This document shows, piece after piece, positions 16,121-25,805 of a stretch of 64,000 nt of DNA. The translations under genes were made by a program, and so were the position numbers. The notes beneath the pieces were generated by a model that was not told where the DNA came from, searched no databases, and was given only the letters and a program-made list of their open reading frames with translations. This DNA comes from Gluconobacter morbifer G707 (GTDB lineage: Bacteria > Pseudomonadota > Alphaproteobacteria > Acetobacterales > Acetobacteraceae): contig NZ_AGQV01000010.1 of the NCBI RefSeq assembly GCF_000234355.1, positions 310,001 to 374,000 of the forward strand, in the 5' to 3' direction. Within the stretch, counting starts at the first letter, position 1; each line of letters starts with the position of its first letter.

Positions 16121-18808
16121 ATGAGCAATCAGACGGTATCTTCAGGTATTCTCTCAAGCGGCACGACTGTTTCCAGCGGTGACACGCTGGTCGTGGCAAA
16201 TGGTGGAACCATCAGCGGCACCTCTCTTGAAGGAGGAACAACGAGTGATGCCATTCTGAGCGGGCGCACGGCGTTCCAGCATGTTCTGGCAGGTGGTACG
16301 GACTCCGGGACCACGATTGAGGCAGGCGCCAAGGAATGGTTGGATGGTACCGCGATTGGCGATACGCTGGCTGGTGTAGGTGAGCTGCATATCGGCTCAG
16401 GCGCGTCGGCCACAGATACGTCCGTTCAGACACACGGCCACGAATATGTCAGCGCCGGGGGCGTCTCCACAGGCTCCCACCTAGCTTATCAGGGCATGCA
16501 GTTCGTGGCGGGTACGTCGAATGACGCGACACTGTCCACCAACAGCATTCAGGTTGTCAGCGCCAGCGGCATGGTAAATGACGCCACGCTAGACACGGGT
16601 GCCACGCAGTATGATGCCGGCATCACGATGGGAACGAAGCTGAACAGCGGTGGCACGGAAATCGTTTCGTCTGATGGCGTCTCCCTGAACACGCAGATCG
16701 GGAATGGCGGCATCGAGAGGACGACCCAGGGCGGCGTTTCCGAATCGGCCATTGTGAGTACTGGTGGTCTTGAAGACGTCCAGTCCGGCGGCCGCACCGA
16801 CAATCTTACGGTCAACGGTGGCCGGGTCGACGTCGAGAACGGCGGGTTCGGTGCTGGAACAACAGTGAAGAGCGGCTCCGTTGCGATCAGCGCTGGCGGC
16901 ATGGACATCAATACGGCTGTCAGCGGCGGCACGGTCACAGACGCTGGCGCACTCAGCGATACAACAATCACGGGCGGTACCGTCACGATCGCGAGTGGTG
17001 GTTTTGCCTCCGCCACAACGGAATACAAGGGTTACATTGACGTCCAGTCCGGTGGGACGACGCTTAATACCGCTATCAATGGTGGCCCGGCCTATGAGAC
17101 TATCGAGGCTGGCGGCACGGAGATGAACGCGAGCATCATCCGTGGTGAGGACTGGGTATCGGGCGTGGCACTGAACGACAGCGCCACGACTCTGGGCAAG
17201 ATCGATGTCATGTCTGGTGGTTATACCAGCGGCAGCACGATCACGCGTCATGCCCATGAGACGATCAGCGCCGGTGGCGTGGCATCCGGTACGATCCTTG
17301 ACCAGCAGGGCATGGATTACGTGATGGGATCGTCCGTCAATGCGACGGTCAAGGGCGGAAGCGAGCAGTTTATCAGTGCAGGCGGTGTGGCCACCGATGC
17401 GACGGTCGGCAGTGGTTCTCTGCAGTACGACAGCGGTGAGACAGACGGAACTGTTCTGGAAGACCATGCCTACGAGACAGTGACGTCCGGTGGCGTGGCC
17501 AAGGGAACAGTCGTTGAGAATGGTGCCTTCCTGACGGTTGATGCCGGTGGCGAGATCGACGGAACAGTGCTGCAGGCCGGTGGTGGCATCGACATCGACA
17601 GCCTTCAGTACGGGGATGTTACCAAGGCAGCCATCGAGGGCGACACGCTGGTCGTCACCGAAAACGGGCAGAGCTACACGCTTGATCTGGCTGGCGATTA
17701 CAGCGGCTACCATGCCGATCTGACCAAGGCCGCCGATGGCAGTACCATCGTTCGTCTGGGCAAGGGCGAGGAAGTCTGTTTCCTGCCGGGCACCATGATC
17801 CGCACGCCGGATGGGGAAACTGCCATTGAGGAACTGCGCATCGGGGATGATGTGCTGGCCTGGGTGGAAGACGCACCCGTGACGCGCCGGATCACCTGGA
17901 TTGGCAGCCGCCGCGTTCAGGCGCAGGGCGGAGCCGCCGCACAGTCCGGACATCCGGTCCATATCCTGAAAGATGCCATTGCCGAAGGCATGCCATATAA
18001 GGATCTGCTGGTTACGCCCGAACACTGCCTGTTCATTGACGGCGGTTTCGTACCGACGCGGATGCTGGTGAATGGTCGCTCCATTTTCTATGACCGTTCC
18101 ATTGCGGTTTACGATTACTTCCACATTGAGACAGAAAACCATTCCGTCATCATGGCGGATGGAATGCTGACGGAAAGCTATCTGGATACGGGCAACCGTC
18201 GCAGCTTTACACAGCACGGTACCGTGGCGCAGCTGGGTGGACGCCAGAAGAGCTGGGAGCAGGATGCCGCAGCCACACTGACGGTGGATCGTGCAACAGT
18301 GGAGCCCCTCTTCCGCACGCTGGAAGCGCGGGCCGTCGCCGCCGGTTTCGATCTGCGTGAAGCCGCTCCGACCCTGACGGATGATGCGGACCTTCATCTG
18401 GTCACGCCTCAGGGTCAGGTGATCCATCCAAGCCGCACGGCAGGTGATCGCGCAGTCTTCATGATCCCGACCGACGTGCATGAGGTGCGGCTGGTTTCCC
18501 GCACATTCCGCCCGTCTGAAACGGAAGGTCCGTTCGTGGATGACCGTCGTGACCTTGGCGTTTTGGTCGGCGACGTATCGCTCTATGACTCCGGTGCAAC
18601 CCGTCATCTCGACGAGCATTTCAACGCCGGGACACTGTCGGGCTGGGCCAACCCTGAAGACGGTGCATGCCGCTGGACAACGGGTAATGCCGTTCTGGAC
18701 CTTGGATCGCGGGAGCCTAACAGCCTTGCGCTTCTCTCCGTTCAGGTTCTCGCAGCTGGTCCGTACGCTCTGGACGAAGAGACGCAGGTGGACAGCCAAA
18801 CGGCCTGA
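16121..18808 (+). CDS. Large AIDA-repeat protein with C-terminal Hint (hedgehog/intein) domain
   Basis: An 895-residue protein. Residues about 1-540 are degenerate 15-20-residue repeats rich in glycine, serine and threonine (patterns such as VSAGGVSTGSHL, ISAGGVASGTIL, VTSGGVAKGTVV), like AIDA-I/autotransporter passenger repeats that fold as a beta-solenoid. At Cys553 a Hint domain starts (EVCFLPGTMIRTPDGE, then AIEELRIGDDVLAW, GHPVHI, TPEHCLFIDG), the self-splicing fold of inteins and hedgehog proteins. About 190 residues follow it. No signal peptide or autotransporter barrel is present, so its export route is unclear. It is probably a surface or secreted protein that may cleave itself before Cys553. 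Divergent from the ArsC-like gene, and followed by a clear terminator. Confidence 0.85.
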   Translation: MSNQTVSSGILSSGTTVSSGDTLVVANGGTISGTSLEGGTTSDAILSGRTAFQHVLAGGTDSGTTIEAGAKEWLDGTAIGDTLAGVGELHIGSGASATDTSVQTHGHEYVSAGGVSTGSHLAYQGMQFVAGTSNDATLSTNSIQVVSASGMVNDATLDTGATQYDAGITMGTKLNSGGTEIVSSDGVSLNTQIGNGGIERTTQGGVSESAIVSTGGLEDVQSGGRTDNLTVNGGRVDVENGGFGAGTTVKSGSVAISAGGMDINTAVSGGTVTDAGALSDTTITGGTVTIASGGFASATTEYKGYIDVQSGGTTLNTAINGGPAYETIEAGGTEMNASIIRGEDWVSGVALNDSATTLGKIDVMSGGYTSGSTITRHAHETISAGGVASGTILDQQGMDYVMGSSVNATVKGGSEQFISAGGVATDATVGSGSLQYDSGETDGTVLEDHAYETVTSGGVAKGTVVENGAFLTVDAGGEIDGTVLQAGGGIDIDSLQYGDVTKAAIEGDTLVVTENGQSYTLDLAGDYSGYHADLTKAADGSTIVRLGKGEEVCFLPGTMIRTPDGETAIEELRIGDDVLAWVEDAPVTRRITWIGSRRVQAQGGAAAQSGHPVHILKDAIAEGMPYKDLLVTPEHCLFIDGGFVPTRMLVNGRSIFYDRSIAVYDYFHIETENHSVIMADGMLTESYLDTGNRRSFTQHGTVAQLGGRQKSWEQDAAATLTVDRATVEPLFRTLEARAVAAGFDLREAAPTLTDDADLHLVTPQGQVIHPSRTAGDRAVFMIPTDVHEVRLVSRTFRPSETEGPFVDDRRDLGVLVGDVSLYDSGATRHLDEHFNAGTLSGWANPEDGACRWTTGNAVLDLGSREPNSLALLSVQVLAAGPYALDEETQVDSQTA

Positions 18809-18816
18809 ACCTCACG

Positions 18817-18848
18817 AAAAAAGCCTGGTCCATCAGGACCGGGCTTTT
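18817..18848 (+). terminator. Factor-independent terminator
   Basis: A GC-rich 9-base-pair stem (18823-18831 with 18836-18844, one G-U pair) with ATCA loop, flanked by six adenines on the left and TTTT on the right. It lies 14 bases after the Hint-protein stop and could also serve the convergent SDR gene, since it has A and T tracts on opposite sides. Confidence 0.85.
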
Positions 18849-18918
18849 CTGGTCACGTTCTGCCTGCGACGGCTGGTCTTTCCGGATCAGCCGCCGTTTT
18901 TTTGACCAGCGTGCCGGA

Positions 18919-19650
18919 TCAGGCGACGAGACCGCCATCCACCAGCAGGGATGCTCCGGTGACGTAGGAAGCATCCGGACTGGCTAGAAACGAGACCGCA
19001 CGGGCGATGTCATCTACGGAACCATATGACCGTGTTGCGGTAAAGCTGCGGATCAAATCGGCTCCCTCGCCTTGGTCCGGGTTCAGATCCGTGGCGATCG
19101 GGCCGGGCTCAACCACGTTTGCCGTAATGCCACGGGGCCCGAGGTCACGTGCCACGCCTTTCACGAAACCGATCAGACCGGCCTTGGTGGCGGAATACAG
19201 GGAAATCCCCGGGAAGGGTGCACGCTCTCCGAAAGCGGAGCCGATGAAGATCAACCGCCCGCCAGACGCCATATGTTTCACGGCCTCGGACGTTTCGACC
19301 ATGGCGGCGCGCAGGTTCAGGTTGAGGACATCTTCGATCTGTTTGACGCTCATCTCGTCAATCGGGCCATATGGGTAGATACCGGCGTTGCAGACCAGCG
19401 TATCCAGACGACCGAATTGTTCGCGGGTTCTGGTCACGGCGGCGAGATTGTCCTCCACGCGGGCACCATCCGCCTGAATGGCGACAGCCCGCCGGCCTGT
19501 GGCTGTCACCTTTTCCACCACTCTGTTCGCAGCCTCCTCATTGCGGGCATAGGTAATGGCAATGTCATACCCATCCTCAGCCAGCTTCAGGGCTATGGCC
19601 GCACCAATACCGCGCGAACCACCTGTCACAAGCGCGACGCGCTGGGTCAT
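18919..19650 (-). CDS. Short-chain dehydrogenase/reductase (3-oxoacyl-ACP reductase-like)
   Basis: A 243-residue classical SDR. The NAD(P) motif VTGGSRGIGAA is at residues 8-18, NAG is in LVCNAGIYPYG, and the catalytic YSATK (Tyr and Lys) follows a serine in FIGSAFGERAPFPGISL. The C-terminus LASPDASYVTGASLLVDGG is typical. The ATG at 19650 has AAGGAA upstream. The substrate is not determined; FabG-like sugar, ketone or acyl reductions are all common in this group. It stands alone, convergent with the Hint gene and divergent from the SulP transporter. Confidence 0.93.
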   Translation of the reverse strand: MTQRVALVTGGSRGIGAAIALKLAEDGYDIAITYARNEEAANRVVEKVTATGRRAVAIQADGARVEDNLAAVTRTREQFGRLDTLVCNAGIYPYGPIDEMSVKQIEDVLNLNLRAAMVETSEAVKHMASGGRLIFIGSAFGERAPFPGISLYSATKAGLIGFVKGVARDLGPRGITANVVEPGPIATDLNPDQGEGADLIRSFTATRSYGSVDDIARAVSFLASPDASYVTGASLLVDGGLVA

Positions 19651-19814
19651 GTTGCTGTTCCTTTTCGTCTTGTATTTCAAAAAACTTCAGTATCATGACA
19701 GCGTGATACCCGCTGTCTGTACTTCCACTAAGCGAGACATTGTGACGAAAAAAGGTATGATCCTGGATCAGCTGACCGATTTGTGTCCGAAAAAACGACA
19801 GGGACAGGCAGACC

Positions 19815-21464
19815 ATGACCGAGCCGGATGAACCATCCTCACCCCGTCCTTGGTGGAGTAACGTACTGGCAGGAGTTTCCCTTGCATCCATCAATATTCC
19901 ACAGGTTCTGGGCTACACGCGCATCGCGGCCATGCCTGCCGTCACCGGTCTTTACACGGTTCTGATGCCCCTGATCGCCTTTGCGGCTTTCGGATCTTCC
20001 AGACATCTCGTGGTGGCTGCGGATTCCGCCACGGCAGCCATATTCTCCAGCGCACTTAGCAGGATAGCAGCGCCGGGAAGTGCACATTATAGTGCCCTTG
20101 TCAGTGGGACAGCGCTGCTTTCCGCCATTTTTTTGCTGTTTGCGCGGCTGTTCCGTCTCGGGTTCCTTGCGGATTTTCTCTCCCGTACCGTTCTGGCGGG
20201 TTTTCTGACTGGCGTGGGATTTCAGGTCTCGATCGCCATGCTGCATGACATGCTGGATATCCCCTCGACCGCGCAAAATACGCTGATGCAGCTGGGACAG
20301 ACACTTACCCATCTCTCTTCAGTCAACATAACGGTCGCCGGCCTGTCCGTCCTGACAGTCCTACTGATCCTGACGGGGCGCAGACTTTCCCCTCACCTGC
20401 CTGTTGGTCTGTTCGTCGTGATCGGGAGCATTGTCCTGAGCAGGGCAGCGGACCTGCCCCATCGGGGTGTTCCTGTTCTCGGAACGATTGCAGGTGGTCT
20501 GCCGCGATTTGGGCTGCCACATCTCTCATGGGCTGATTTTCTGGCGCTTATGCCGGTCGCAGCGTCCTGTGTATTTGTTATTATTGCACAGAGCGCAGCA
20601 ACATCCCGCGCCTTTGCCGAACGGTTTGAGGAGACGGATGACGAGAACCGAGATCTGCTCGGTCTGGCCGCAGCCAATGCGGCAGCGGCCATCAGCGGCA
20701 CTTTCACCGTCAATGGTAGCCCAACCCAGACGGCCATGGCCGTGCAGGCCGGAGCGCGCACGCAGATTGCGCAAATCACGTTTGCCTGTGTCACGTTCCT
20801 TGTCCTGATGGTCCTGACCGGGCCTCTTCAGGCCCTGCCGCACTGCGTTCTGGGAGCCATCGTCTTTACCGTAGCCATCGGCATGATTGACCTCCGTGGG
20901 TTGCGGGCCATCCGGCAGGAAAGCCCGGGGGAATTCTGGCTGGCCGTAACGACAGCGGCCGTTGTAGTAGGGGTCGGGGTCGAACAGGGCATTTTTCTCG
21001 CCATTGCGCTCTCTCTGTTCCGTCATGTCCGGCACAGTTATGAGCCACATACGATGGTGCTTCAGCGCGCGCCGGGATCTTCCGTGCTGGAAAGCGTGCC
21101 GGCCCGTCCAGGTGCGGAAACCGCCCCCGGGCTGATCGTTTTCCGTTTCTGCGCCGACCTGTTCTACGCCAATTCACACCGGTTCAGCGATGATCTGCTT
21201 GCCCTAATCAATGGGGCGGGCAGTCCGGTCCGGTGCATCGTGATTGATGCCAGTCCGATTACGGATATTGATTATTCCGCAGCTCAGGATCTTCGTATTC
21301 TGATCGAACAGCTTCAGAAACGTCACATTACCATTCTGTTCGGACGCGTGAGTGTCTATCTGCGCGCAGATATGGATCGGCACCATATTACGCCTGTCTT
21401 GGGCAGCATGCATATCTTTACCGAACTACATACGGCCCTGCAGGCAGCGCAGACCTGTTACTGA
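19815..21464 (+). CDS. SulP-family anion transporter with STAS domain
   Basis: A 549-residue inner-membrane transporter. Residues about 10-410 contain the hydrophobic SulP core, including NIPQVLGYTRIAAMPAVTGLYT (the sulfate-transporter signature region, quoted in part), LAAANAAAAISGTFTVNGSPTQT and GVEQGIFLAIALSLFRHV. Residues about 435-545 form a cytoplasmic STAS domain (IVIDASPITDIDYSAAQDLR). Substrates of SulP proteins include sulfate, bicarbonate and dicarboxylates; nothing nearby decides between them. The C-terminal STAS normally controls transport or binds partners. Confidence 0.93.
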   Translation: MTEPDEPSSPRPWWSNVLAGVSLASINIPQVLGYTRIAAMPAVTGLYTVLMPLIAFAAFGSSRHLVVAADSATAAIFSSALSRIAAPGSAHYSALVSGTALLSAIFLLFARLFRLGFLADFLSRTVLAGFLTGVGFQVSIAMLHDMLDIPSTAQNTLMQLGQTLTHLSSVNITVAGLSVLTVLLILTGRRLSPHLPVGLFVVIGSIVLSRAADLPHRGVPVLGTIAGGLPRFGLPHLSWADFLALMPVAASCVFVIIAQSAATSRAFAERFEETDDENRDLLGLAAANAAAAISGTFTVNGSPTQTAMAVQAGARTQIAQITFACVTFLVLMVLTGPLQALPHCVLGAIVFTVAIGMIDLRGLRAIRQESPGEFWLAVTTAAVVVGVGVEQGIFLAIALSLFRHVRHSYEPHTMVLQRAPGSSVLESVPARPGAETAPGLIVFRFCADLFYANSHRFSDDLLALINGAGSPVRCIVIDASPITDIDYSAAQDLRILIEQLQKRHITILFGRVSVYLRADMDRHHITPVLGSMHIFTELHTALQAAQTCY

Positions 21465-21527
21465 TGAACCGGGTACCCTGCGGATTTTCCCAGTCTCTCC
21501 GCAGAAATCCGCACCGGGAAACAAGAC

Positions 21528-23042
21528 TCAGAGAAGGGCGTTGAACACCACGCCGAGCACGGCTGCATCCTTGTAAGTCGTGGTGCCCCCTAGGCGATTG
21601 AAATACTGGAAATCCGGCTGGACGGTCAGTCCGTTCATCACGTGAAAGCTGTAGAACAGTTCATAGGCATTCTCGTGGGACTGAATACCATGAGGTGTTC
21701 CGAAGTTCGTAGACTGGAACGGTAAACCCGCATTGAAGGAGGCTTCCTGCTGAAGGATTGCAGCGCGGCTGAAGTTCATCCACTGGAAGGCGATGCCCCA
21801 GGTATCCAGCGGGCGTCCCCAGAGTTTGCCCGTATCAAGCAGAGCGCCGACCAGATGATGATTCATGGCGGATGTCTGTCCAGAGGCATAAGAATAATAT
21901 CCCGCCAGGACCAGTCCGTTCATAGGCCCTGCGCCATGGCGGATCAGCATCTGGTCGGCCATGACCCAGACGGAGGTCTGACCGCTCTGATAACGTGGAC
22001 GACGGCCAGTCAGCACCCAGGCCTGCCCCGAGCCATCATCATAAAGGTCAGGATAGCGGGAATTGTCATACATGACGCCGACCTTGTAATGGCCGATCAG
22101 TTTGTCACGTCCGAATTCAGGGATCCATCCGGCTTCGACCTCAGTGGAAAGCTTGCCCAGACCGCTCTGCGCCCATGACCATCCTGAGATGCCACCATTG
22201 TAGGAATGGGGAGAAACCGCGAACAGCCCCCCCATAAGGTAGAGATGTTTGGTCGGCATGAGGCGGAGTACAGTGCCGATATTACCTGACGGCCAGTCAC
22301 GTCCGCCATTCAGATACTTCGTGGGCGTAACGTTGCCGCAGAGCGACACGTTCATGAAGCTGCATACCCAAGGCGAGTTGTTGAAGAACGTACCTGTCGG
22401 CATCCAGCCGATAGCCCAGTCCACCTTTCGGTTGAACCATGCCTTTTCGGCGTACGCCCAGACAAGATGCGCGACGACGTTGCCGCGGGCGCCATAGATC
22501 TGCTGCGCCTGGGTGACGTTATCACCGATATCTCCGCTGAGGTTCCGGCCATGACCGTTGACCATCAGCATGTGCAGCCAGAAATCCTTCGCCCAGTTTC
22601 CGGCGCCCAGAAGTTTCTGCCAGTCCACGTCCAGCGTCACACCGACCTGACCGGCGTTTGTTTCTGTCTTGTGGCGGCCTCCGGTGACGTTCCCGGCAAG
22701 GCTCTCGTAGATATCGACTGCGACATACACGCCACGCTTCTGAAGCCAGGGCTGAATGCCGCCCCAGCTTCCAAACATGTGTGTCGTGCCATAAGGCGCA
22801 CCAAAAGACGGTGGGCCATAGGGAGAGTCCATAAAGCCCGGAATCGTGGTGGACAGCATCGGCGTCGGGGTAGGCTGTGTTTCCCCTCCCGAAGCCGGGT
22901 TGGTAACTTCCCGTCGGGCGTCCTGCGACGCATCTTGAGCGCGCGCGCTTCCATACGGACCCGACAAGACACACAGGCCGGCCACCGTCAAAGAGGACAA
23001 CACACGCACAGTCAGGCGGGAAGCCGCTGGCTGCCGTGGCAT
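21528..23042 (-). CDS. OprB-family carbohydrate-selective porin
   Basis: A 504-residue outer-membrane protein. The N-terminus from the ATG at 23042 is a good signal peptide (RVLSSLTVAGLCVLSGPYGSARA). The mature part has PPSFGAPYGTTHMFGSWGGI, then WLQKRGVYVAVDIYESLAGN, then repeated aromatic strands (LIGHYKVGVMYDNSRYPD, ALLDTGKLWGRPLDTWGIAF) characteristic of OprB. Such porins are numerous in acetic acid bacteria and let sugars reach periplasmic dehydrogenases. In-frame start codons exist upstream (to 23129) but would precede the signal peptide with unrelated residues. Confidence 0.92.
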   Translation of the reverse strand: MPRQPAASRLTVRVLSSLTVAGLCVLSGPYGSARAQDASQDARREVTNPASGGETQPTPTPMLSTTIPGFMDSPYGPPSFGAPYGTTHMFGSWGGIQPWLQKRGVYVAVDIYESLAGNVTGGRHKTETNAGQVGVTLDVDWQKLLGAGNWAKDFWLHMLMVNGHGRNLSGDIGDNVTQAQQIYGARGNVVAHLVWAYAEKAWFNRKVDWAIGWMPTGTFFNNSPWVCSFMNVSLCGNVTPTKYLNGGRDWPSGNIGTVLRLMPTKHLYLMGGLFAVSPHSYNGGISGWSWAQSGLGKLSTEVEAGWIPEFGRDKLIGHYKVGVMYDNSRYPDLYDDGSGQAWVLTGRRPRYQSGQTSVWVMADQMLIRHGAGPMNGLVLAGYYSYASGQTSAMNHHLVGALLDTGKLWGRPLDTWGIAFQWMNFSRAAILQQEASFNAGLPFQSTNFGTPHGIQSHENAYELFYSFHVMNGLTVQPDFQYFNRLGGTTTYKDAAVLGVVFNALL

Positions 23043-23491
23043 GGCATGACTTTTACTTGAAAAGGCCAATTTGTTACAATTAAACTTCAAGCACAGTCCC
23101 CATAACATTGTTTCGATCCGAGAACCCATGTTTCTTTTTCAAGAAATGTTAGATTTCAGAAATTTTTACAGCAGTAACACCCCCATATATATTCTTTTAT
23201 GTTTCGGGAAAGCACAAGTCAGTGAAGAGGAAATCACTGCCTGTCACCGATCAGGTAAAAAAGGGGATTTTACCGGAAACAGCAGGTCAGGACACTTAAT
23301 GAAAACAAACGCTTTTCTTTTCATGCCTCATGAAAGGTTTTGTTCTGATAGGATCTTATGCTGTGCGGCCATGCCTGAACCGGATAATTCCCCAGAAAAA
23401 ACAGCACATCCTGAACTGTCTGAAACCCTAGTTTCGTGAAACAGGCAGAATCGGTTAGGGAAGAGACAGATCGGGGAGGAAAAACAACAGC
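23043..23491. other. Intergenic region between porin and GT61 gene
   Basis: 449 bases between two divergent genes. The part near 23160-23230 is AT-rich (ATATATATTCTTTTATG) and probably holds the porin promoter. GGGGAGGA at about 23473-23480 is the ribosome site of the GT61 gene. No gene or RNA was recognised. Confidence 0.4.
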
Positions 23492-24598
23492 ATGGTCTTC
23501 AACTGGCTGAAACGCAAAAAGCCTCCCTCGCCCCGTCTGCCTTCCGCTCCCCTGACGCTGGAGACCGCAGCATCTTATACCATCGAAATGGAACGGACGG
23601 ACAGTCATCTACCGCGTCTGGTGCAGGACGGAAGGCTCCCTGACGGTACGGCATCCCTTTTCCGTGACTGGCGATCCACGCCGCTGACCCTGCGTCAGTT
23701 TGTGCTGGAGAATGTCGTTCTGGACCGGTCCCTAATGGTGTTTCTTAAGGACGGCCGACCAATTGTCGATACAGCCTATCTCCAGTCTCCTGCGGATGTT
23801 CAGGCACTGACCGTACGCCCGGAATGTCTTGTCGCGGCACCGAAAAAACAGCCGGTCATGGCGGCCTGTTTCGATCACTGGAACCTGAATTACTATCATT
23901 GGCTCGCTCATACTGTACCAACGCTGTTCATTCTGCATGAAAAGGGCTTCCCGGGCAGCCTCATTCTTCCTTCCCTGACACCCTGGCAGGAGGACACACT
24001 TCGTCTCAGCGGATTTGATCCGGATAACAGCGTAACGACCCATCACGGTCAGCAATATGCTTTTAGAAAAGTCATTTACACGGATTATGTTCGGGGAGCG
24101 GCTGATTTCTCGGTATCGACACGATCCTGCAGGGCATACCGGGCTCTGACCGCTCGCGCTGGCGTTAAACGTGGTACAGCCCGAACGCTGAAAATCTTCA
24201 TTGCGCGCGGAAATGCGTCAAACCGGCTGATGGCCAATGAAACGGAGCTGGCATTTGCCCTGAAACAGGAAGATTTCACGATCGTGCAGCCCGAAACCCT
24301 GAATATAAACGCGCAGATCCACCTGTTTTCACAGGCCAGAATGGTCGTGGGAGCATTGGGAGCAGGAATGGCCAATGTGGTCTGGTGTCAGCCTGGCACC
24401 ATCGTCTGTGAACTGGTTCCCCAACACCATCAGAACCCCTGTATCCTCAATCTTACCATACAGATGGGACTTCTGTACTGGGGAGAACTGATCGAGACCG
24501 GGGTGGATACATCTAGTCACGTCTCAGTAGGGCTACGCCCTTTCGACATACCGTTACTTGTTCATCGCATCCGGCAGCTGGCGGCTTTCATAAGATAA
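23492..24598 (+). CDS. Glycosyltransferase family 61 (DUF563) protein
   Basis: A 368-residue protein resembling the GT61/DUF563 group. The conserved segments are FDHWNLNYYHWLAHTVP near residue 130 (the WNYYHWL-type motif), RTLKIFIARGNASNRLMANE near 230 (the R-x-N-E motif) and GALGAGMANVVWCQPGTIV near 290 (the GAGLANVLF-type motif). Such enzymes transfer sugars in capsule, lipopolysaccharide or exopolysaccharide assembly, in the cytoplasm. A strong GGGGAGGA ribosome site precedes the ATG. It borders the mobile-DNA-rich island and probably belongs functionally with the GT2-like genes downstream. Confidence 0.85.
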   Translation: MVFNWLKRKKPPSPRLPSAPLTLETAASYTIEMERTDSHLPRLVQDGRLPDGTASLFRDWRSTPLTLRQFVLENVVLDRSLMVFLKDGRPIVDTAYLQSPADVQALTVRPECLVAAPKKQPVMAACFDHWNLNYYHWLAHTVPTLFILHEKGFPGSLILPSLTPWQEDTLRLSGFDPDNSVTTHHGQQYAFRKVIYTDYVRGAADFSVSTRSCRAYRALTARAGVKRGTARTLKIFIARGNASNRLMANETELAFALKQEDFTIVQPETLNINAQIHLFSQARMVVGALGAGMANVVWCQPGTIVCELVPQHHQNPCILNLTIQMGLLYWGELIETGVDTSSHVSVGLRPFDIPLLVHRIRQLAAFIR

Positions 24599-24648
24599 TT
24601 TATTGAAAAACCGCCAGCTACAATAAAGGACAAACATATCAGTAGATA

Positions 24649-25312
24649 TCAATTGCCAAGCGTATTGTTCTGGCTATCTGTCCATTTGGAAGAAGAATGC
24701 CAATAGGCTTCAACGCCAGAAATACCATTGAGCGTGCAGTCAGAGCACCAGAGATGACTTCCGTCTTGCTCGTTGGTTGTAGGAAGAGTCGCCAACGTAT
24801 AGGATGCCTCTTTCAAGGAACCGCCTCCAACTGTGTCGGTCGTTGTATTCCAGTTCCCGTGACCATCGCCGTGCAGGCCTGAAACATTATCTGTACTGTT
24901 CGTGGATTGCAGATCTCCTGTGGCCTGAAGATGAATTGTGGCGCTGATATTGGATGCTGTTTTCAGATAGTAACTGTCTGGAACATACCATCCCCCAACA
25001 AGATTATTGGAAACAGTCGCTGGCTTGATCCAGAGTCTTTTGCCACCTTCAATCCAGCTATCAGCCAGATTGTCAAATCCATTGTTCATCTGAACGATTT
25101 TATCAGCCGTAACCTGACCACTTCCCTCTACACGCAGGCCGCAACTCTGAGCATAGCCACAAAGGGAAATGCTGCCATACGCTCCGCCGACATTCCACTC
25201 GATGTCGCCTCGTTTGGAACCACTCAGATCACTCGTCCGGGGACCAACCCCCTCAGTAGTAGACCTCAAATGCCCAACACTTTTTCCTTGTCGTGTGAGA
25301 CAGACATATTAT
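24649..25312 (-). pseudogene. 3' fragment of a phage-like surface/tail protein
   Basis: An open frame of about 220 codons on the minus strand with no convincing start codon: the frame enters from a stop near 25313 and only a TTG at 25269 is available. The protein has a repetitive beta-rich look (DLSGSKRGDIEWNVGG, TASNISATIHLQATGDL) and ends with LWCSDCTLNGISGVEAYWHS, an ending I associate with phage-tail or pectate-lyase-like proteins in acetic acid bacteria. The break point abuts decayed IS sequence, so it looks like the C-terminal part of a larger protein truncated by recombination. It may be related in type to the intact protein at 26352. Confidence 0.6.
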
Positions 25313-25380
25313 CGTAATTTTTCCATAGAACCCAGCGCCAGATATTGGGGCCTAGTAGACTCAGAACTCATTCTTTAAGC

Positions 25381-25519
25381 CAGAAGATGAAGCTTGCCTC
25401 GATGTAGATTGCGGATATGAATGAGCACAGCGGTCGTATCGCGTTGCGACTGCCGCCAGTTTTTTAGCTTTGCGAACATGTTTTCGATTAGGTAGCACTT
25501 TCTATACAGATTCCAGTTG
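25381..25519 (-). mobile_element. IS5-family (IS1031-like) transposase 3' remnant
   Basis: Read on the minus strand this encodes YRKCYLIENMFAKLKNWRQS, matching the C-terminal block (Y.kR..IE.mFg.LKdWRr.atRyd) of IS5-family DDE transposases. Only the last 40-50 codons remain and they run out of frame afterwards. It directly abuts the next IS remnant. Confidence 0.55.
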
Positions 25520-25805
25520 TTAGAACTTGTTTGGAAAATCACGGACGAGCGTTTCTGCGCATGAGAATGGTGCCCATGGCGACAAAGATCATGGCTTGTG
25601 AAATGCCAATATAGCGCTTGTAATCACGCACAAACCGGCGGCAGCGGATTCATCCAGATAAAAGCTCTCTCGGCCACCTAGATTCGCGGCAATACCCCGG
25701 AGCTCTTTGCTCTGTCTCGGCGGCAGGTGATCTCGACAATAAAATTCAGATAGGTCGCCTTGTCTATTAACTTCAAACAGTCATAGGTGCCTTCGCGCAA
25801 CGCTT
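25520..25805 (-). mobile_element. IS5-family (IS427-like) element, 3' half remnant
   Basis: Begins with the terminal repeat TTAGAACTTGTTTGGAAAAT and is clearly homologous, in inverse orientation, to the right half of the element at 30331-31180 (same termini, same GCGCATGAGA block, same CCTATGACYGYTTGAAGTT block). Only the 3' half of the transposase is left and it is interrupted. Together the two copies flank the surface-protein and GT2 genes in opposite orientations. Confidence 0.75.

Noticed and set aside
16589-18799. 736-codon open frame on the minus strand
   Set aside because: Antisense to the repeat/Hint protein; its apparent regularity mirrors the repeats of the real gene and it has no family motifs.
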